Below, one piece after another: positions 36,933-45,503 of a stretch of 64,000 nucleotides of DNA. Source of the DNA: Pseudomonas allokribbensis (lineage in GTDB: Bacteria > Pseudomonadota > Gammaproteobacteria > Pseudomonadales > Pseudomonadaceae). The notes below the pieces were generated by a model. It was given only the letters and a program-made list of their open reading frames with translations. It was not told the origin of the DNA and ran no database searches. Numbering within the stretch: the stretch's first letter is position 1; every line of letters begins with the position of its first letter. The position numbers were made by a program, and so were the translations under genes. The stretch lies in assembly GCF_014863605.1 (NCBI RefSeq), contig NZ_CP062252.1:6115501-6179500 (forward strand), in the 5' to 3' direction.

Positions 36933-38363
36933 ATGACCGCCGATATTGCCTACCTGCAATCGTTGCAACAGCCGCTGGAAGAGCTCAACCGGTTGTTCAA
37001 CGCGCAGCGCGCCGCCTACGCCGCCAACCCGATGCCGCCGGCCGCCCAGCGTCAGCAGTGGCTCAAGGCGTTGCGCGATCTGCTGAGCAGCGAACGGCAG
37101 GCGCTGGTCGAAGCGATCAGTTCGGACTTCAGCCATCGCAGCGCCGATGAAACCCTGCTCGCCGAGTTGATGCCAAGCCTGCATGGCATTCATTACGCCA
37201 GTCGGCATATCAGCCAGTGGATGAAGCCTTCGCGGCGCAAAGTGGGTGTCGCCTTCCAGCCGGCGTCGGCGAAAGTCGTGTACCAACCGCTGGGCGTGGT
37301 TGGCGTTATCGTGCCGTGGAACTACCCGCTGTTCCTGGCCATGGGCCCGTTGACCGGCGCGCTCGCAGCGGGCAATCGGGTGATGCTCAAACTCAGCGAA
37401 TCGACCCCGGCCACCGGCCTGCTGCTCAAGGAATTACTGGCGCGGATCTTCCCGGAAGACCTGGTTTGCGTGGTGCTGGGCGAGGCCGATGTCGGCGTGG
37501 CGTTCTCGAAACTGCGCTTCGATCACCTGCTGTTCACCGGCGCCACCAGCATCGGCAAGCACGTGATGCGCGCAGCGGCGGAAAACCTCACGCCAGTGAC
37601 TCTCGAACTGGGCGGCAAATCCCCGGCCATCGTCTCCCGCGATGTGCCGCTCAAGGACGCCGCCGAACGCATCGCCTTCGGCAAGACGCTCAACGCCGGC
37701 CAGACCTGCGTGGCCCCGGACTACGTGCTGGTGCCGGAAGACCGGGTCGGCGGTTTCGTCGAAGCCTATCGCCAGGCCGTGCGCGGGTTTTATCCGACAC
37801 TCGCCGACAACCCGGACTACACCGCCATCATCAACGAGCGCCAATTGGCGCGGCTGAACAGCTACCTCAGCGACGCCACCAGCAAGGGCGCGCTGCTGAT
37901 TCCGCTGTTCGATCAGGGCCAGGGCCGACGCATGCCTCACAGCCTGCTGCTGAATGTCAGTGACGAGATGACGGTGATGCAGGACGAAATCTTCGGCCCG
38001 CTGCTGCCGATCGTGCCGTATCAGGATCTGGATCAGGCATTTGCTTACATCAATCAACGGCCACGTCCTCTGGCTCTTTACTACTTCGGCTACGACAAAC
38101 GCGAACAAAAACGCGTGCTCCACGAAACCCATTCCGGTGGCGTCTGCCTCAACGATACGTTGCTGCATGTGGCCCAGGACGACATGCCCTTCGGCGGTAT
38201 CGGCCCATCGGGCATGGGCCATTACCACGGACACGAAGGTTTCCTGACCTTCAGCAAGGCCAAGGGTGTGCTGGTTAAACAGCGCTTCAACGCGGCGAAG
38301 CTGATCTATCCGCCGTACGGCAAATCCATTCAGAAACTGATCCAGAAACTGTTCATTCGCTAA
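36933..38363 (+). CDS. calB: Coniferyl aldehyde dehydrogenase-like aldehyde dehydrogenase
   Basis: A 476-residue ALDH. The cofactor region has VGVIVPWNYPLFLAMGPLTGALAAGN. The general base Glu is in TPVTLELGGKSPAIV and the nucleophile Cys in NAGQTCVAPDYVLVP. EIFGPLLPIVPY and the C-terminal PFGGIGPSGMGHYHG are family standards. The short length and the HYHGHEGFLTFS end fit the CalB/class 3 group, which oxidise coniferyl and fatty aldehydes. Substrate identity is inferred from family naming. It leads a three-gene set with a Tat lipoprotein and a GMC oxidoreductase. Confidence 0.88.
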   Translation: MTADIAYLQSLQQPLEELNRLFNAQRAAYAANPMPPAAQRQQWLKALRDLLSSERQALVEAISSDFSHRSADETLLAELMPSLHGIHYASRHISQWMKPSRRKVGVAFQPASAKVVYQPLGVVGVIVPWNYPLFLAMGPLTGALAAGNRVMLKLSESTPATGLLLKELLARIFPEDLVCVVLGEADVGVAFSKLRFDHLLFTGATSIGKHVMRAAAENLTPVTLELGGKSPAIVSRDVPLKDAAERIAFGKTLNAGQTCVAPDYVLVPEDRVGGFVEAYRQAVRGFYPTLADNPDYTAIINERQLARLNSYLSDATSKGALLIPLFDQGQGRRMPHSLLLNVSDEMTVMQDEIFGPLLPIVPYQDLDQAFAYINQRPRPLALYYFGYDKREQKRVLHETHSGGVCLNDTLLHVAQDDMPFGGIGPSGMGHYHGHEGFLTFSKAKGVLVKQRFNAAKLIYPPYGKSIQKLIQKLFIR

Positions 38364-38387
38364 CGTCACCGCCGGGTAATAACAACA

Positions 38388-38933
38388 ATGCACCCAAGCC
38401 TGACCGAAACACCTGCACTGTCGCGCCGTGGCCTGCTGAAATTCAGCCTGGGCGCCACGGCTTTCCTCGCCACCGCCGGCCTCGGCGCCAGCCTCAGCGG
38501 CTGTTCGTCGAGCGTATCGGCCAACGGATTCACCACGTTGCGCAGCGGTGACCTGCTGTTTCTGCGCGCGCTGATTCCGGTGATGCTCGATGGCGCTGTC
38601 GCAGTGGAGAAGATGCCCGCCGCTGTCGACGGAGCGCTGAAGTCCCTGGATTACAGCCTCGATCACCTGTCGCCGGAAATGCTCAAACTCACCCGGCAAC
38701 TGTTCGACGTACTGGGCATGTCCGTGACCCGAGGACCGCTGACCGGAATATGGGGCAGCTGGGAAAACGCCAGTCCCGAGGCGATCCGACACTTCCTCGA
38801 TCGCTGGGAAAACAGCTCGTTGAGCCTGCTGCGCATGGGCCACAGCTCCCTGCAGCAAATGGTGATGATGGCCTGGTACACCCGCGCCGAATCCTGGGCG
38901 CACTGTGGTTATCCCGGCCCACCCACCGTCTGA
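38388..38933 (+). CDS. Tat-exported lipoprotein, likely small subunit of the adjacent GMC dehydrogenase
   Basis: A 181-residue protein with a twin-arginine signal (LSRRGLLKFSLGATAFLA, Arg13-Arg14) that ends in a lipobox-like LSGC at Cys39, so it is predicted to fold in the cytoplasm, cross by Tat and be lipidated. The mature part is alpha-helical with no cofactor motif (FLRALIPVMLDGAVAVEK; MAWYTRAESWAHCGYPGPP). Its size and place before a GMC flavoprotein match the small gamma subunits of gluconate or fructose dehydrogenases, which carry the Tat signal for the flavin subunit. That role is inferred. Confidence 0.8.
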   Translation: MHPSLTETPALSRRGLLKFSLGATAFLATAGLGASLSGCSSSVSANGFTTLRSGDLLFLRALIPVMLDGAVAVEKMPAAVDGALKSLDYSLDHLSPEMLKLTRQLFDVLGMSVTRGPLTGIWGSWENASPEAIRHFLDRWENSSLSLLRMGHSSLQQMVMMAWYTRAESWAHCGYPGPPTV

Positions 38934-38974
38934 GACGCGCGCCTCCCCCGAACAATAATAAGAGAGCCTGATTG

Positions 38975-40570
38975 ATGCCCGTACCTGACCCGTTTCGCGA
39001 AGGCCTTGCCCGTGGCTGGAAAACCTACAACGGCGCACAACTGACCGACGACCTGACTCTGGAAGCCGACGTGGCCATCATCGGCAGCGGTGCCGGCGGC
39101 GGCACCACGGCGGAAATCCTCAGCGCCGCCGGTTATAAAGTGCTGCTGATCGAAGAAGGTCCGCTCAAGACCAGCAGCGACTTCAAGATGCTGGAGGACA
39201 AGGCCTACAGCAGCCTCTATCAGGAAGGCATCGGTCGCATGAGCAAGGACGGCGCGATCACCATCCTTCAGGGTCGCGCGGTCGGCGGTACCACCCTGAT
39301 CAACTGGACATCGAGCTTCCGAACCCCCGAGCCGACCCTCGAACACTGGGCTAAAGAACACAACGTCAAAGGCCACAGCCCCGCCGACATGGCGCCGTGG
39401 TTCGAAAAAATGGAGCAGCGCCTCGGCGTTGCGCCATGGATGATCCCACCCAACGCCAACAACGACGTGATCCGCAAAGGCTGCGAACAACTGGGCTACA
39501 GCTGGCACTTGATCCCGCGCAACGTGCGCGGCTGCTGGAATCTGGGTTATTGCGGCATGGGCTGCCCGACCAACGCCAAGCAATCGATGATGGTCACGAC
39601 CATTCCGGCAACCCTGGAAAAGGGCGGCGAACTGCTCTATCTGGCCCGCGCCGAGAAGCTGTTGATCAGCGGCGACAAAGTGACCGGGCTGCAATGCGTG
39701 GCGATGGACGAACGCTGCGTCGAGCCGACCGGACGCAAGATCACGGTCAAGGCCCGCCATTACGTGCTGGCCGGCGGCGGGATCAACAGCCCTGCCCTGC
39801 TGCTGCGCTCGGATGCGCCGGATCCCCATCAGCGCCTCGGCAAACGCACCTTTCTGCACCCGGTGAACATGTCCGCCGGGCGCTTCGACGAGGTCATCAA
39901 CCCGTTTTATGGCGCGCCGCAGTCGATCTACTCCGACCACTTCCAGTGGAAGGACGGCACCACCGGGCCGATGGCCTTCAAACTCGAAGTGCCGCCGCTG
40001 CACCCGGCGCTGGCCGCCACCCTGCTCGGCGGCTTCGGCCAGGAAAACGCGCAGCACATGGCGGATCTTCCGCACACCCACGCCATGCTGGCGTTGCTGC
40101 GTGACGGCTTTCATCAGGACAGCCAGGGCGGCAGTGTCGAATTGCGTGGCGACGGCTCGCCGGTGCTCGATTATCAGGTGTCGTCCTACGCCTGGGACGG
40201 TTTGCGCCGGGCCTTCCACGTCATGGCCGAAATCCAGTTCGCCGGTGGCGCCAAAGCGGTGATGCCGATGCACGCCGATGCGCGCTACGTGAACAGTCTG
40301 GCCGAGGCACGCAAAATGATCGACGGCTTGAGCCTTGAGCTGTACCGCACACGCCTGGGCAGCGCCCACGTCATGGGCGGTTGCGCGATGGGCGAAGACC
40401 CGAAAACCGCCGTCACCGATAGCCTTGGCCGGCATCATCAACTGCGCAATCTGTCGATTCATGACGGCTCGCTGTTCCCCACCAGCATCGGCGCCAACCC
40501 GCAGCTGTCGGTGTATGGTCTGACGGCGCAACTGGCGACATCCCTCGGCGAACGGCTGAGAAACCCGTGA
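38975..40570 (+). CDS. GMC family FAD-dependent oxidoreductase
   Basis: A 531-residue flavoprotein. The FAD dinucleotide motif is VAIIGSGAGGGTTAEILSAAGY. Other GMC landmarks are QGRAVGGTTLINWTSSFRTP, YVLAGGGINSPALLLRS and the C-terminal GSAHVMGGCAMGEDP plus HDGSLFPTSIGANPQLS. The cysteine group CGMGCPTNAKQSMM is typical of large alcohol/sugar dehydrogenases. It has no signal peptide, which fits export by hitchhiking on the preceding Tat subunit. ATG 38975 is preferred to a TTG three bases upstream. The substrate is unknown. Confidence 0.9.
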   Translation: MPVPDPFREGLARGWKTYNGAQLTDDLTLEADVAIIGSGAGGGTTAEILSAAGYKVLLIEEGPLKTSSDFKMLEDKAYSSLYQEGIGRMSKDGAITILQGRAVGGTTLINWTSSFRTPEPTLEHWAKEHNVKGHSPADMAPWFEKMEQRLGVAPWMIPPNANNDVIRKGCEQLGYSWHLIPRNVRGCWNLGYCGMGCPTNAKQSMMVTTIPATLEKGGELLYLARAEKLLISGDKVTGLQCVAMDERCVEPTGRKITVKARHYVLAGGGINSPALLLRSDAPDPHQRLGKRTFLHPVNMSAGRFDEVINPFYGAPQSIYSDHFQWKDGTTGPMAFKLEVPPLHPALAATLLGGFGQENAQHMADLPHTHAMLALLRDGFHQDSQGGSVELRGDGSPVLDYQVSSYAWDGLRRAFHVMAEIQFAGGAKAVMPMHADARYVNSLAEARKMIDGLSLELYRTRLGSAHVMGGCAMGEDPKTAVTDSLGRHHQLRNLSIHDGSLFPTSIGANPQLSVYGLTAQLATSLGERLRNP

Positions 40571-40598
40571 AAAAGCCGAAGATTCGTACCGTCTATAG

Positions 40599-41165
<567 letters not shown>

Positions 41166-41178
41166 CGACCGTTCAAAC

Positions 41179-41203
41179 GGCGCCCGCGTGCACTGCGGGC
41201 GCC
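41179..41203. terminator. Perfect hairpin after coaD
   Basis: GGCGCCCGC and GCGGGCGCC form a 9-bp perfect stem with a 7-base loop, 13 bases after the coaD stop. No T-run follows, so termination efficiency is uncertain. Confidence 0.45.
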
Positions 41204-41228
41204 AATGCGGCACAATTGCGCGCATTGA

Positions 41229-41519
<291 letters not shown>

Positions 41520-41530
41520 GCCTCTGACCC

Positions 41531-41555
41531 CGATCGCAGCGCCAGGCTGCGATCG
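41531..41555. terminator. Hairpin between ferredoxin gene and the convergent small membrane protein gene
   Basis: CGATCGCAGC and GCTGCGATCG form a perfect 10-bp stem with a 5-base loop (GCCAG) in the 38-base gap between convergent genes. There is no clear T-run. Confidence 0.55.
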
Positions 41556-41557
41556 CG

Positions 41558-41881
41558 TCATTCACGCTGCTCGAATCCTTCCCCGGTACAGCCCAGGCAG
41601 CGCACGAACGCCGCTTTCGCCGGTGCCACCACCAGCGCCTCCCCCGCATCGCCGACGCCGCCACCCAGCGCGGTAAACGGCAAAGACACCACAAACGCCC
41701 CCGCACCGATCACTGTCGCCGCTACCAGCAAGGGGCGGGCAATCAGCAGATCGCCGAGCATGGCGTAGGCCGGTGGGTTCTGGATCGCGTATCGCGGGTC
41801 ACCGCTGCCGCCTTCCGTGGCATGAACGGTCAGGCCGGAACACAGCAGCAGTGCGAGGAACAGGGCTTGCGAGGATTTCAT
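41558..41881 (-). CDS. Small exported or membrane protein of unknown function
   Basis: A 107-residue protein with a signal peptide of about 21 residues ([15 protein letters not shown]). One hydrophobic segment follows around residues 50-75 ([25 protein letters not shown]), and a C-terminal CLGCTGEGF contains a CxxC pair. I do not recognise a characterised family, although similar small proteins occur at this place in other pseudomonads. It could be a periplasmic or membrane-inserted protein. It is convergent with the ferredoxin gene. Confidence 0.75.
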   Translation of the reverse strand: MKSSQALFLALLLCSGLTVHATEGGSGDPRYAIQNPPAYAMLGDLLIARPLLVAATVIGAGAFVVSLPFTALGGGVGDAGEALVVAPAKAAFVRCLGCTGEGFEQRE

Positions 41882-41950
41882 GGCACGATCCTTCGGGCTG
41901 AACAGTGAGACAACTCACTATAGACCGTAGGACTTTTTCAGCTTTTACGC

Positions 41951-42763
41951 TCAGCTTTGGCAGCGCGGACAGAAGACGCTGGCACGCTGACCCAGTTTCA
42001 CTTCCCGCAAACCGGTGCCGCAGACTTTGCAGTGCTCGTTACCACGCCCGTAGACAAACAATTCCTGCTGGAAATACCCCGGCTGCCCATCACCGCCGAT
42101 GAAATCACGCAACGTGGTGCCGCCACGTTCGATGGCGGCGGCGAGGATGCGCTTGATCTCGATTGCCAGCTTCAGATAGCGCGCCCGGGAAATGCCCTTG
42201 GCTTCGCGACGCGGATCGATACCGGCGGCGAACAGTGCTTCAGTCGCGTAAATATTGCCGACGCCCACCACCACTGCGTTATCCATGATGAACGGTTTGA
42301 CCGCCATCGACCGCCCGCGTGACAACTGATAGAGACGCTCGCCATCAAACAGATCGGTCAACGGCTCAGGCCCCAGACGAATCAGCAATTCGTGATTGAG
42401 CGGGTCGGTACTCCAGAGCATCGCGCCGAAGCGCCGCGGATCGGTGTAGCGCAGGGCCAGGCCGGATTCCAGCTCGATGTCGACATGCTCGTGTTTGGCC
42501 GCCGGCAGCCCGACTTCAACCAGCCGCAGATTGCCCGACATGCCCAAGTGACTGATCAGCGTGCCGACCTCGGCGTTGATCAGCAGATACTTGGCGCGCC
42601 GCTCGACCAGCACGATACGCTGCCCGGACAGGCGCACATCGAGGTCTTCGGGAATCGGCCAGCGCAGCCGCCGGTCACGCACAATCACCCGGCTGACGCG
42701 CTGGCCTTCCAGGTGCGGGGCGATGCCGCGACGGGTGGTTTCGACTTCCGGCAATTCAGGCAT
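41951..42763 (-). CDS. mutM: Formamidopyrimidine-DNA glycosylase
   Basis: A 270-residue Fpg/MutM enzyme that excises 8-oxoguanine and nicks the DNA. The catalytic N-terminal Pro follows the initiator Met ([14 protein letters not shown], Pro2-Glu3). The helix-two-turn-helix region has [21 protein letters not shown], and the zinc finger at the end has [11 protein letters not shown] and VFCPRCQS with four cysteines. All catalytic features are intact. It is transcribed in the same direction as the HDOD gene 28 bases upstream. Confidence 0.97.
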   Translation of the reverse strand: MPELPEVETTRRGIAPHLEGQRVSRVIVRDRRLRWPIPEDLDVRLSGQRIVLVERRAKYLLINAEVGTLISHLGMSGNLRLVEVGLPAAKHEHVDIELESGLALRYTDPRRFGAMLWSTDPLNHELLIRLGPEPLTDLFDGERLYQLSRGRSMAVKPFIMDNAVVVGVGNIYATEALFAAGIDPRREAKGISRARYLKLAIEIKRILAAAIERGGTTLRDFIGGDGQPGYFQQELFVYGRGNEHCKVCGTGLREVKLGQRASVFCPRCQS

Positions 42764-42791
42764 GAGTTCCTCGAATCATTAACTACTTGAA

Positions 42792-43658
42792 TCAGTGCGC
42801 GCCAAGTTCGCGGATCGTCTGCTTCAACGTTTCGAAGTCGTAATCCGAGAGGCCGATGTATTCGAGCACCAGCGGCCCGACGGCCTGCCATTCGAAGTCT
42901 TCGGTCTGGTTGCCCAGCACCCGATACGACGCGCAGATGTGCTCGGCCATTTTCAGGATCGCCAGCAGGTTTTTCATCTGGCTGTTGCGCGAAGTCTCGT
43001 CGCTGAAGATCGCCATCGCATTGTGGTGGTTGGCGATGGCCGCGCTGACGTGTTCCGGCAGGCGCCAGGACTTGGCGGTGTAGTAACCGACCACCGAGTG
43101 ATTGGTGTTGTAGACATCGTTCTCGGTGTCCACAACCCGGCGTTCGGCACCCGCGTTGGCATAGGCCTCTTCGAGTGTCTTCATGTAATCCGGGAAACGC
43201 TGGAGCATCAGCGGCACGCCGCAGTCATGGAACAGGCCCAATGCGTAGGCCTCGTCGCTCGCCTCGGTGCCGACGCGCTTGGCCAGGGTCAGGCAGGTCA
43301 TGGCCACGTCCTGGGCGGTATCCCAGAAGCGGTTCAGGGTGACGATGGTGTCATCGTTCATCTCGCCCTTGATCGACATCGCGTTGATCAGGTTGATGAT
43401 CGAACGACTGCCCAGCAGGTTCACCGCGCGCTTGATCGAAGTGATCTTGTTGCTCAGGCCGTAATACGGCGAATTGACGATTTTCAACAGAGAGCCGGAC
43501 AGGCCGGGATCCTGGGAGATCAGCTTGGCGATCGTCTCCAGGTCCGGGTCGGGCATGTACTGCTCCATTTGCAGATCCACCATGATCTGCGGTTGCGCAG
43601 GCACGCTGATGCCTTGCAGGGACTGTTGAATCTGTTCGGTGGTCAGCTCTTGGGACAT
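42792..43658 (-). CDS. HDOD domain-containing protein
   Basis: A 288-residue protein whose central ~200 residues form an HDOD domain (PAQPQIMVDLQMEQ; ISQDPGLSGSLLKIVNSPYYGLSNKITSIKRAVNLLGSRSI). The HD-like positions read ALGLFHDCGVPLML and AIANHHN. HDOD proteins are usually signalling scaffolds without hydrolase activity, linked to c-di-GMP, motility or stress regulation. No extra output domain is visible, so the role cannot be narrowed. It lies just upstream of mutM and is divergent from the RlmI-like gene. Confidence 0.9.
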   Translation of the reverse strand: MSQELTTEQIQQSLQGISVPAQPQIMVDLQMEQYMPDPDLETIAKLISQDPGLSGSLLKIVNSPYYGLSNKITSIKRAVNLLGSRSIINLINAMSIKGEMNDDTIVTLNRFWDTAQDVAMTCLTLAKRVGTEASDEAYALGLFHDCGVPLMLQRFPDYMKTLEEAYANAGAERRVVDTENDVYNTNHSVVGYYTAKSWRLPEHVSAAIANHHNAMAIFSDETSRNSQMKNLLAILKMAEHICASYRVLGNQTEDFEWQAVGPLVLEYIGLSDYDFETLKQTIRELGAH

Positions 43659-43870
43659 AAGTACACACTCTGGGACAGGCGGCGATTCTAACCCCTAAAA
43701 ACCGACGAACGACACATCGGGGACAGATCGGCGGAAACTTTCATTCAAGACCATTTGGCCAATTCTGCCTTCATCCGCTGACAGGCCGGGCTTACGCGCC
43801 ACATGTCCAGCACCGAACCCGCGTGCAGCGCAACACGGTATACTCCCGCTCTTTTTTCCGGAGCGACGTC

Positions 43871-45067
43871 ATGTCCCTGCCTAGCTTGCGCCTCAAAGCC
43901 AACGCCGACCGTCGCCTGCGCGCCGGTCACCTGTGGATCTACAGCAACGAAATCGACGTGGCCGCGACCCCGTTGCACGGCTTCAAGGCCGGCGACCAAG
44001 CGATCCTCGAAGCCGCCGGCGGCAAGCCGCTGGGCATCGTCGCCATGAGCCCGAACAACCTGATCTGCGCCCGCCTGCTGTCGCGCGACATCAAGCTGCC
44101 GCTGGACAAGTCGCTGCTGGTGCACCGCCTGAACGTGGCCCTGTCCCTGCGCGATCGCCTGTTCGACAAGCCGTTCTATCGTCTGGTCTACGGTGATTCC
44201 GACCTGCTGCCGGGTCTGGTCGTCGACCGTTTCGGCGACATCCTCGTGGTGCAGATCGCTTCGGCGACCATGGAAGCCCATAAAGATGACGTGATCGCGG
44301 CGCTGACCCAAGTGCTCAAGCCAAGCGGCATCCTGTTCAAGAACGATTCCGCCGCCCGTGATGCCGAAGGCCTCGAGCGCTACACCGAAACCGTGTTCGG
44401 CCTGGTGCCGGAGTGGGTGGCGCTGGAAGAAAACGGCGTGAAATTCGAAGCCCCGGTGATTCAGGGCCAGAAAACCGGCTGGTTCTACGACCACCGCATG
44501 AACCGCGCGCGCCTGGCCCCTTACGCCAAAGGCAAACGCGTGCTGGACCTCTACAGCTACATTGGTGGCTGGGGTGTGCAGGCTGCCGCATTCGGCGCCA
44601 GCGAAGTGTTCTGCGTCGATGCCTCGGGTTTTGCCCTCGACGGTGTTGAGCGCAACGCCGCGCTGAACGGCTTCGCCGACAAGATGACCTGCATCGAAGG
44701 CGACGTCTTCGAAGCCCTGAAGGAACTCAAGGCCAGCGAAGAGCGCTTCGACGTGATCGTTGCCGACCCGCCTGCGTTCATCAAACGCAAGAAGGACATG
44801 AAAAACGGTGAAGGCGCCTACCGCCGCCTGAACGAGCAAGCCATGCGCCTGCTCAACAAGGACGGCATCCTGTTCAGCGCTTCGTGCTCGATGCACCTGC
44901 CGGAAGACGACCTGCAGAACATCCTGCTGACCAGCGCCCGTCACTTGGACCGCAACATCCAGCTGCTGGAGCGTGGTGGTCAGGGCCCGGATCACCCGGT
45001 GCACCCGGCCATTCCGGAAACTCGCTACATCAAGAGCATCACCTGCCGTCTGCTGCCCAACAGCTAA
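43871..45067 (+). CDS. rlmI: RlmI-like class I rRNA methyltransferase
   Basis: A 398-residue protein with an N-terminal PUA-type RNA-binding domain (RLKANADRRLRAGHLWIYSNEI) and a C-terminal Rossmann methyltransferase: TGWFYDHRMNRARLAPYAKGKRVLDLYSYIGGWGVQAAAFGA for SAM, then IVADPPAFIKRKKDM, and a Cys in SASCSMHL. This architecture is that of RlmI, which makes m5C1962 in 23S rRNA; exact specificity is inferred. ATG 43871 (MSLPSLRLK) follows a GGAGCG site; the frame is open to 43823. A TATACT at 43839-43844 may be its -10 element. Confidence 0.9.
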   Translation: MSLPSLRLKANADRRLRAGHLWIYSNEIDVAATPLHGFKAGDQAILEAAGGKPLGIVAMSPNNLICARLLSRDIKLPLDKSLLVHRLNVALSLRDRLFDKPFYRLVYGDSDLLPGLVVDRFGDILVVQIASATMEAHKDDVIAALTQVLKPSGILFKNDSAARDAEGLERYTETVFGLVPEWVALEENGVKFEAPVIQGQKTGWFYDHRMNRARLAPYAKGKRVLDLYSYIGGWGVQAAAFGASEVFCVDASGFALDGVERNAALNGFADKMTCIEGDVFEALKELKASEERFDVIVADPPAFIKRKKDMKNGEGAYRRLNEQAMRLLNKDGILFSASCSMHLPEDDLQNILLTSARHLDRNIQLLERGGQGPDHPVHPAIPETRYIKSITCRLLPNS

Positions 45068-45081
45068 CGGTATCGATGCAT

Positions 45082-45116
45082 AAAAGAAGGGGAGCCAACA
45101 GGCTCCCCTTCTTTTT
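45082..45116 (+). terminator. Strong intrinsic terminator after the RlmI-like gene
   Basis: AAGAAGGGGAGCC and GGCTCCCCTTCTT pair across AACA, followed by TTT. It isolates the upstream housekeeping gene from the low-GC cluster that begins just after. Confidence 0.93.
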
Positions 45117-45269
45117 GCCTTCCGTTATTGGTTTTCCTACATTTATCGTCCGATCAACATGCAGGACTTTTCCTTACATCCATCATTTACCAATATCTAA
45201 CTTACAAGACCTTTTCAAGCGAAAGACCACTCCGACAAAATTACTGGAATATTCCTACTTAATATCCAC

Positions 45270-45297
45270 TTGCGATTAATCCATTACAAACTATTAT
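45270..45297 (+). promoter_or_regulatory. Candidate sigma70 promoter of the peptide-oxidase cluster
   Basis: TTGCGA (45270-45275) and TATTAT (45292-45297) are separated by 16 bases in a very AT-rich stretch (about 37% GC at 45181-45240), 65 bases before the short ORF. It is the best promoter-like sequence I found in this leader. The region 45121-45269 contains no convincing ORF. Confidence 0.5.
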
Positions 45298-45361
45298 TAA
45301 GTCGTCACCACGAGGTGGCACTCAACAAATAACGAAGCCTCAATGAACAAGGAGTTCAAAC

Positions 45362-45433
45362 ATGAAAGCAATTACTCTGGAATCCCGCAAAATCGCAAAC
45401 CTGGCTTTTCTGGTTGCACCTAAAACCCGATAA
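45362..45433 (+). CDS. 23-residue peptide, candidate precursor or scaffold peptide of the oxidase cluster
   Basis: A short frame starting at ATG 45362, with AAGGAG seven bases upstream. It encodes 23 residues beginning MKAITLESRK, with a hydrophobic middle (ANLAFLV) and a basic end (APKTR), stopping at TAA 45431-45433. It is well placed: downstream of a plausible promoter, 70 bases before a SagB-type peptide dehydrogenase, and separated from it by a hairpin, as is common for precursor peptides of modified natural products. It has no Cys or Tyr; possible modification sites are Thr5, Ser8, Lys10, Asn13 and the C-terminal Lys/Thr/Arg. It resembles PqqA in length only. It could instead be a regulatory leader peptide. 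No homologue is known to me. Confidence 0.6.
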   Translation: MKAITLESRKIANLAFLVAPKTR

Positions 45434-45442
45434 GTAAGGCGG

Positions 45443-45468
45443 CGCTGGGTATTGCCGGCTACCCAGCG
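45443..45468 (+). terminator. Hairpin between the 23-residue ORF and the SagB-type gene (possible attenuator)
   Basis: CGCTGGGTA and TACCCAGCG form a perfect 9-bp stem with an 8-base loop, nine bases after the short ORF's stop. It is followed by TCTTTGATG rather than a true T-run. This suggests partial termination or 3'-end stabilisation, which would leave more of the short ORF's mRNA than of the downstream genes. Confidence 0.6.
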
Positions 45469-45503
45469 TCTTTGATGACCTATCCAGAGAGCCTTGCCTT
45501 AAC

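Noticed and set aside
45362..45433. Classical amino-acid attenuation leader peptide
   Set aside because: There is no run of a single codon and the downstream genes are not amino-acid biosynthetic; a regulatory leader is still possible but not the best reading.
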